Made by a program: the position numbers and the translations under genes
In this document: positions 12,556 to 21,500 of the stretch, piece after piece
Numbering within the stretch: the first letter of the stretch is position 1
Layout: each line of letters begins with the position of its first letter
Source of the DNA: Aradus depressus
Taxonomy: Eukaryota; Arthropoda; Insecta; Hemiptera; Aradidae
Length of the DNA stretch: 64,000 bases
Assembly: GCA_963662175.1 (NCBI GenBank)
Contig: OY759218.1
Coordinates: 53,885,427-53,949,426 of the forward strand
Direction of reading: 5' to 3'
Notes under the pieces: generated by a model
The model's input: only the letters and a program-made list of their open reading frames with translations
What the model was told of the DNA's origin: nothing
Databases searched by the model: none

Positions 12556-15500
12556 CTCCAAAATGGTCATGTGCCCGACGTGTAACACTTCGGTTATTCG
12601 AGAGAATAAAAAATCAATACAGTGTAGTGTGTGTACAGCCATTTATCACGGCCAGTGTTGTCATTTTTCGGACGGTGAATTGGACTTCATGAAATCTCAG
12701 AAGAAGCCTTGGTCCTGTAATATTTGTGAGAAGAAGAGGAGGATGATACCGTCATCGGAGCGACCTGCAAGCCCAGCTAGGGCCCCAGGTAAGCAGGACG
12801 ATGTCCTAGCAAACTTAGTAGCGGCGGTGAATAGCCTCTCAGGGCAAATTGATGGTATGAGAACCACAATAAAAGACACGATTGAAACAGACATCAAGGA
12901 GATTAAAGCCTCCTTGAATTACAACAGCGACATAGTGGCCGAGACCTCAAATAGGCTGGGCAACATCGAGACCAGCCTAAATAGATATACTGAAAAGCTG
13001 ACAGCTTTAGAGGCCGAAAATATAACTTTGAGGGGCCGTATCTCCGATATGGAGGTATGGGTCAACAGAACGGAGCAGTCCACTAAACGGAACGGTCTAG
13101 AAATCCGTGGAATTCCGGCGAAGACAGATGAAAATGTGGCGGCCGTAATGTTGGACATAGGCGTTGGTCTGGGGCTAAAATTGAATGTCGAAGATATAGA
13201 CCATATACACCGACTCAGACCTCGGCCGGGAACCCAGGATTCGGCCATCGTAGTGAAATTTGTCCGCCAACAGACGAGGGACGAAATTATTCGCCTCCGA
13301 AAAGTCGTTAGGGACTTCTCGACTCGACACATGGGATGGCAAGAAAATGACTCTCATCGTGTGTACATTAGTGAGGATCTCACTCTGTATAATAAAAAAA
13401 TATATTTCTTGGCTAGACAAAAGAAAAAGGGAGGCAAAATAAAATTTGTTTGGGTCTCTGGGGGGAAAATCCTATGCAGAAGAGATAACGGGACTCCGGT
13501 TATCTCTATTACAAGACCTGAGGATTTGACTAATCACTTCCCATAACATCAACACTCTAGTTTCCCCTACTCTAACTACCAGTACTTCCTTCCACCGCTT
13601 CCCTTGGACTCTCTGCTGCTCAACTCTCCTGTTTCGTGTCTCTCCTCAGTGTGTGCCTGTGATCTTTCAAGTATATTTCAGTTTTTCTTGTACTTATTTT
13701 TATTTTCCAATTTATCCTTTTCTTCTCATTCTATTTGCTTATTAAACTATGTATTTATTTTTTTCATTATATTTATTTGTACTTTCAGTCTTCAACCTAT
13801 ATTGTTTCTTTCCTTTTCTACGTACTATAGACATATCACTTTACCTTTTCTTTACTCTTCTTTGTGCTTTTTAGTCATTATTCTGACAATTCCTAACATA
13901 TTTATTTATCTATTTTTTTCTAGTTTATTAATCTTGATTTCTCTCTATTTTTTTAAAACATCTTTAATGATGTCATTATTTCATATATTACTCCAAGTCT
14001 ATACACCCCTATTGCTCTCTTTATCATTATTATTTATCACTCTTTGTATCTATATTGGAAGCATATATAGTCTTTGTAAATTTTTAGGTACTCTTCATGT
14101 ATTTAGATTTGTAAATATCTATTTTGTACATATTCCACTTTATTTGTTTTTATTTATATTATATTATTTCATGTTATTTACATTTTCTCTTTGTGTATCT
14201 ATTATCTCTCTGTGTTGTATTGTCACTTATAGGATTTCTTTTTCAATACATAGGACTGAGCCGTGTGTACCCCCCTATGTATCTTCCTCCTCCTTTCCTC
14301 TCCATGTCCTATAATATTTTAACCTGCTGTCATGTCAACGCCCAATCCCTCTTCCCTCACTTTGACGACTTCCTAGACTTCTTCCAATCCCGTACCTTTC
14401 ATCTGATCGGAATCTCCGAGACCTGGCTCACTCCCCTCATTCCCAGCTCCGCTCTTCCTTTTCCTGGCTACACATTATTTCGTAAGGACCGCCCTAGTCG
14501 GGCTGGTGGGGGGGTGGGGGTCTATGTACATGACTCCCTCAAGGCCCGTATATTAGACTGTTCATCTGACTCCCCCCTCCCAAATGTCGAGTACATGTTA
14601 CTTGAAGTAACGATTTTACACGAAAAGTTGTTATATTGTGTAGTCTACAGACCTCCCTCTATTCCTTTCGGCACCGACCTTGAATCCTTGCTCCTACAAT
14701 ACTTCCCTGTATACTCCAATCTAATCCTTGCCGGTGATTTCAACTCTAACCTCCTTTCTGACTCCTATGACAAAAAATACCTGCTCAACTTATTTTACTC
14801 CCTCAATCTCTACTTAGTACCCTACTCTCCCACCCATCATACTCAGCATAGTCACACCTGGCTTGACATCCATGTCATTGACTCCTCTGTTAAATTACTT
14901 TCCTCCTCCCAATTTCCTGTTCCTTTTCTCTCCGGCCATGATCTTATCTCTATTTCCTATGATCTCCAATCTCCTCCTTTTGTTAAAAAAACCATATCCT
15001 CGAGACATCTTTCCTCTATATCTCCTGAATCTCTACAGCAAGACCTTGATGCTATTGACTGGAGCCCAATATTCAATAGCCACTCCGTCGACGATATGGT
15101 TCAAGATCTGACGACAAATCTCATATTCGTGCTGGATAAACACGCGCCATTGCAGGAATCTCGAATCCGGCGGCCCCCTGCACCATGGCTAACTTCTGAA
15201 ATCAGAAGTTTTATGAAGAATAGAGACTCTGCAAGGCGCAAATTTGTCCGCAGTCACTCTTCCACGGATTATGAGATTTACAAAGGTCTACGTAACCGAA
15301 CCCAGTCTTTACAGAGAAGAGCTAATGTTGAATACTTCCACAGGGTCTTGTCTGAAGCTCCTAATCCTAAATCCAAATGGTCCCTTCTCCGCAACCTATC
15401 CTTAGTCAAATCAAAACAGTGCTCCTCCAATATTCCTTGCTCTCCTGATACTCTTAACCACTTTTTCACTTCATCACCTAATACAAATTCTCCCCCTACC

Positions 15501-18500
15501 CCATTGCCTCCTAATCTAACTTTCAATCCAAATTCCTTCTTTTTTTCCTATATACATCCTGAAGATCTTCTCAATAGCATCCTTAAATCCCGTACAAACG
15601 CCTACGGTCCAGACAATGTCCCCGTAAAATTGATCAAATGCGCCCTCCCCTCCGTCCTTCCTGTCCTCCTTCACATCTACAACTTCTCCCTGCAGAACTC
15701 AGTTTTCCCGACTGCTTGGAAATCAGCTATTGTCCTCCCCCTAAATAAAATTCCTAATCCCTCTTCTCCAAAAGATCTCCGGCCAATATCTACCCTCTCC
15801 AACCTCTCCAAACCCTTAGAACGAATAGCCCAATCCCAACTATCCTCCTATCTTGAAACCAACCAAATCTTAAATCCCCTACAGTCCGGCTTCCGTCCTT
15901 GCTTAAGCACTCAATCCGCTCTCCTAAAAGTTACCAATGACCTCCAACTAGCCATAGACAACAGACAAGTTACTCTGCTCGTACTTTTCGACTTCACTAA
16001 AGCCTTTGACACCGTTGACCACAGCATCCTCCTCTCCAAGCTCCACAATACCCACCTTTCCAGCAGTGCTGTTCGCTGGTTTCAGTCCTTCCTCTCCGGT
16101 CGTTCTCAGTCAGTTCTCGTCCCAAATCTCCCTCCCTCTTCCTTTCTGCCAGTTAATTCTGGGGTCCCTCAAGGCTCATCCCTTTCTCCTACCCTTTTCT
16201 CTATCTTCATAAATGACCTCCCCAATTCCATCAAACACTCCAATTATCACCTTTATACCGATGACTTCCAAATTTATCTCTCCTTCCACCCCTCCACCGC
16301 TCTTGTTGCTTACGACAAGATGATGGAGGACATCCTTGGTATCACAGACTGGTCTTCCAAGAATGGACTGACACTGAACGCTGAGAAGACTAAAGCCATT
16401 GTGATAGGTAACCATAAACTACTAAACTCCCTTACTGACTTACCTCCATTAAGACTACATGACTCCGATATTGAATACTGCACCAGTGTAAAAAATCTTG
16501 GATTGATCCTTGATCAAACCCTCTCCTGGAAAGACCATGTTTCTCACATCTCCAACCGCTCCTTCAAAACCCTCTACTTCCTCAAACGCCTTCGTCACCT
16601 TCTTCCCACGAAAACCCGTCAGCTGTTGGTATCCTCTCTTGTTTTCCCCTACTTTGATTATGCTTGCCTCGCATATGGAGGACTGTCTGGTGAGCTCGAC
16701 ATGAAACTAAAGCGAGTCATGAACTCCTTTCTAAGATTCATCTTCGGGCTCCCCAGACACTCCTCTATTACTAGTTCCTATACCGACCTAAAATGGCTCT
16801 TCCCATCCTCTCGTCGACAATACTTCCTAGGCTCCTTCCTCTATCAAACCATATCTTCCTAAAAGCCCTCCTACATCTTCCAAATGCTCCAATTTAAATC
16901 CCATATCCACCAGAAAGTCACTAGATCCCGCCCCTCGGATCTTTACCTCCCTTCCCACAGGACAACAACCTACCACAACTCTTTCCTTATCCAAGCTAAC
17001 TCCCTCTGGAACTCTCTCCCTCTCCAGATCCGCCATGCTCCTTCTCTTCTTTCATTTAAGTCCCTACTTTTCCATTATCTCCTAACTCAGCAAACCTCTG
17101 ATTCCTAAGGCTGGCTCCTATGAGATAGTTCTAGTCTTCCTATAAGTCTCTCACTCCACTGGACAGATTGTCACACTCCAGTTTCATCTGCCCAGTTTTT
17201 TTGCGATTAAATTCATATATAACTCACTATTGTTATTATGTTTTACATTATTATTCATACTTTGTTTTTTTCTTATTTTTATCACTAATTTTCACCAGTT
17301 TTTTATTGTTTTAATCATTGCCTCTCTCTAACATTTTATATTTATTACTAGAGACCTCTTTTCCTTTATTTTTATTCTGTCTCAATGGGTCGATACTTGT
17401 ACTCTTTTATCTACTTCTTATGTTATTATTCTTAGGGGACGAAAGTCCCAGAATAAAGATTATTTTTCATTTCATTTCATGTTTATTTGGAAGGAATAGA
17501 GGACAACATAGGTAAGTACCATGCTATGTCTTTTGGTAAATGGCTATTTAAAGAATTTCAACTCAAGCGAGACGATATTATCAATATATTCATAGCGGGT
17601 AAAAACCGTGTAAAATTGGAAATCAAAGACTACCATACTGCCAACGCTCTAGCTGGAGCCAAAAAGTTCGAGGACAACAAATACATTGCTTATATTCCGG
17701 AGCACCTTACAACCAGGGTAGGCGTACTTAGGAACGTTGATGTAACATTATCTGAAGAAGAAATTCTTTCTGTCATTCGTTCCCCTGTCACACCGCTGAG
17801 GGTCAGGAGACTGACTCGTAAGATTCAGGAAGATGACCTCATTAAATTTGTCCCTTTGCAAACTTGTTTCGTCACCTGTGCTGGGCAAGCACTGCCAGAC
17901 TATGTCTCTATTTACGGCGCTCGTTGTGCTGTCAATAACTATGTCCCGCCAGTCAGACAATGTGTCACTGCCTCCGTTTTTCTCACTCCTCCGCCCAATG
18001 TAGAAGCCGTCAGAAGTGTTTACACTGTGGTATGGACCACTTGATCAAAGACTGTCCTTCCATAGATGGCCATCCTGTTTGTGCTAATTGCAAAGCTGCA
18101 CACAAATCTAATGATAGGAACTGTCCCGTATACTTGGCCAAGGTTGATGAAAATAAAAAAAAATTCACTCAGGCTACTTATTCTGACATAACTTCCAATA
18201 AGTTTAGTTTATTGAACCCTGACACCCCCCTAGACTCTGAATCAAGGGCTAGTAAAGATACCCCCAAGGAGAACTTCCCACCCTTGCCAACTTCCAGCCA
18301 ATACACCTTTAGGACAAAAAATAGATCCAACCGATTTCAACCTTTCTCACGCCCAACCTTTAACCTACCCTCTCCGCAAACCCCCACCGGTCCAATGGCG
18401 CTGATAACTCATAACCCACATAAGACATCGACCTCCGAGAATTACGTTCAGACCTTGTCTAAGCTGCTCGAAACTCTAAAGTCAGATCCTAATATGTCAA

Positions 18501-21500
18501 ATGAAAAAGCCATTGATAATATAGGGTATGTATTTTACAATATTTTAAGCAAAAACGAACCTATAGTAGAAAAACTAAAAAATAAATACACAACTAATAC
18601 ATATGATACCCATGAACTGGACAGGACCAGGTCACAATAACAGAACTCCTCAACCTTTACATAAGTTACGCTTCATTCAGTGGAACATGAGATCATTTAA
18701 TGCAAACAAAAATAACTTAGAAGTAGCATTAGCTAGTCACAATATTGATATTGCTTTACTTTCCGAGACGTGGATGCTACCTGACCGTAACTACAGTATT
18801 CGTGGATATAGCATGATTCGTGATGACAGGCCGGACGGCTATGGAGGTAGCTGCATCCTGGTTCGGCATGGTCTGTTCTATTCACCTGTGCAGATAACTC
18901 ATAACCCCCACAACAATCTCCAAATCTGTGCTGTCTCTCTAAAAATCATGAACAAAGTGGTTCCTGTAATATCGGTCTACTTACAACCTAATAGTAAAAT
19001 CAGTTCAGCCCAATGGAACAATGTTCTCAGGCAATTCGCCCCTCCTTTTATTTTAGGGGGAGACTTGAACATCCATTTAACTTTCCTAGGGAGTTCCTAT
19101 GAGGACGCTGCGAGTCGAGCCTTTCAAGACTGTGTAGAGCAATGCAATTTATGCTTTCTCAACGACGGCAGCCCTACCAAAGTCCAAAGACCAGGATTAC
19201 GACCTTCAGCACCAGACGTCACGCTGACATCCCCGGAATTAGCCGCAGACTGTTCTTGGATGGTCTTAGACAAATATCTAGGCTCGGACCACCTTAGTAT
19301 ACTATTTGAATACTGTTTTAGAAATTGTACCCTAGTGGACTCTCCCAGAGCCTCCCCTCTAATGGAAAATTGATAAGGCTGACTGGCCCCTCTATGGAAC
19401 TATTATTAGCAACATCATTGACATCAATAAACCTCAGAGTTATGAGGAGTTTTTGTCAGTTATTAATTACGCTGCAGGTCGAGCCATTCCAGCCTATTCC
19501 AATCACTCTTCCAGAAGGCGCAAGTGCAAGATGTGGTGGGACGACTCTTGCAGGGAAGCCTGGGTCATGAAGCAGCCGCGTATCACCTTTATAAACAGCA
19601 TTCCACTTACGTAAATTTAATTGCACTGAATAAGGCGAAAGCAACCTGTCGACGTTTATTTAAGAAACACAAGCGACAGAGCTGGATGTCATTCTGCGAG
19701 TCTTTTAACAACACTGTTCCAATAAAAACTGTCTGGGAAAAAGTCAAAAGGCTGAAATCAGGTGAAGCTAGAATTCTGCAGAATGCTACTGGTTCGAGTT
19801 GGGCGGAAGAGTTCTTGCATTCAGTAACACCACAAACCGCTTCTGAATATTTGGATATTCCTAATAGGGATGGAGCGAGTGCAGAATTTGATTCCTTGTT
19901 TACATTCTCAGAACTCCAGCAAGCTATGAAGTCTAACAGCAATACTTCTCCAGGCATTGATAATATTCACTATGCTATGTTAAAACACCTCCCAATCAAC
20001 GCCCAAACGACGATGCTTAAATTTTTCAATGACATCTGGGTTGGGATTGCTAACATCCCCAAAGACTGGCAGACACAGATTATACACCCCGTGTGCAAAC
20101 CCAACAAAAACCCTTCAGAGGCGTGTTCCTACCGGCCCATAGCGCTTTCATCCTGCATCGCTAAGACTTACGAAAGGATCGTCAAAGGAAGACTCGAAAG
20201 ATGGTTGTATATCAATAGAGTTATCCCCGAATATCAACATGGCTTTCGCAAGATTAGCACAGACTGGCCTGCCTCAAGGAGCGGTTTTAAGTCCAGTCCT
20301 CTTTAACATCTACACTACGTCACTCAAGAGGTTGTTAACTGATAAGATTTCTTTAGTCCAGTTTGCTGTCGACGTAACAATTTACACCAGCCGGAAAACT
20401 CTTGATGAAGCAAAGAGAGCCATGTCAGTGGCCATGAACAACCTGCACATCTGGAATACTAACCTTGGGTTCGCCGTTTCGGAAAGTAAAAGTTCTGCGA
20501 TGATTTTTAGTAAAAAAAGGAGAATTCCTATTAACGAATCAATTAACCTGGGTCCTTACAAAATTAAGTACGTTCTTGAACAGAAACTTCTAGGCTTGCA
20601 CATTGACCATAAACTCCTTTGGAGAAGCCACATTAGTTCTGTGGTTAACACATGTGAGCAAGACCTGAATATAATGCGCTGTGTGACTCGAGTTAGTTAC
20701 GGTTCCCATCCTGCTATAACTCTGAACTTATACAAGGCTCTAATATTGTCAAGAATGGACTATGGTTGTATGTTTTTCGCGGATGCTGCTAAAACACACC
20801 TAAAAAAAATTGGATAGCATCCAATATAAAGCCTTGAGAATATGTCTTGGAGCTATGCAGTCTACTCCAATCAACGCTCTGCAAGCGGAAGCTAAACAAA
20901 TGCCACTCCACATCCGTCGAAAACTATTAGCAGGAAGATACGTGGCCAGCAGGATCCTTAAAAATGAGCATCCTGTAAGACAAACCCTCAAGGAGTTAAG
21001 TACATGTTTCCATACACAACAATATTGGAATAATAAAACCGTCCTGCTCATGGTAAAGACATTTGATACTCAAGCCTACATCACCCTGGGAGTCAAAGAG
21101 CAGTCTGTGAACGATATGACCGACACCTTAAGGAATCTGTACACCTCATTTGGGTAAAAAGTCACCAAACTAACATATACAATAATAAAGTGGACGAGCT
21201 AGCCAGGAAGGCGGTGACCTACGGAGTAACTTACAATGTGGTAACGACAGACGACATTAAGGCGCACTTCATATTGGTGACTCACAGAATTTGGAAGAAT
21301 GCATACCAAGCAGCGGGGCAGGTCAAGGGACGCCACTACACCGCTATCCAGCCGACCATCCCAATCAAACCTAGGTTTTCTAGTGTTGACAGACCCAGAA
21401 AGTTCTTCTCTACCATCATCCGCCTCCGCTTCAACCATGCCCAAACCTCGGCTCATCTCCACAAGATAAACATTCTTCCCTCGCCTTACTGTTCCTGTCC

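Larger units (their letters stand above)
12341..17477 (+). mobile_element. CR1/L2-type LINE E inserted in LINE H ORF1
   Basis: Starts CAGCCTAGCTACC and ends with the short repeated tail TTTCATTTCATTTCAT, typical of CR1/L2-group LINEs rather than poly(A). It is flanked by CATGTTTAT at 12332-12340 and 17478-17486; the last bases are ambiguous with the tail. It carries a T-rich 5' region with a (CT)n tract, a PHD-finger ORF1, a T-rich inter-ORF region of about 750 nt and an EN-RT ORF2. Length is about 5.1 kb, apparently full length. Confidence 0.85.
12086..18640 (+). pseudogene. LINE H ORF1 (gag-like), split by insertion of LINE E
   Basis: The N-terminal part is 12086-12340 (MSASSGGPGPPNLRVL to KGPYHVY). 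The frame resumes at 17487 with LEGIEDNIGKYHAMSFGKWL, giving a seamless KGPYHVY-LEGIEDN join once LINE E and one duplication copy are removed. Three zinc knuckles follow (CHRCLRFSHSSAQC, CLHCGMDHLIKDC, CANCKAAHKSNDRNC). A one-base insertion near 17961 shifts the frame inside the first knuckle. The stop at 18640 overlaps the ORF2 start. Confidence 0.83.

Noticed and set aside
12086..13546. A single 486-codon protein
   Set aside because: The first 85 codons belong to LINE H ORF1 and the rest to the leader and ORF1 of LINE E. The target-site duplication at 12332-12340 marks the join.
14124..14303. ORF2 of LINE E starting at the first upstream ATG
   Set aside because: The extra 60 residues are T-rich low complexity; conserved endonuclease sequence begins after 14304.
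13604..14314. A 236-codon hydrophobic frame
   Set aside because: It is T-rich inter-ORF sequence of LINE E. Hydrophobicity follows from base composition.
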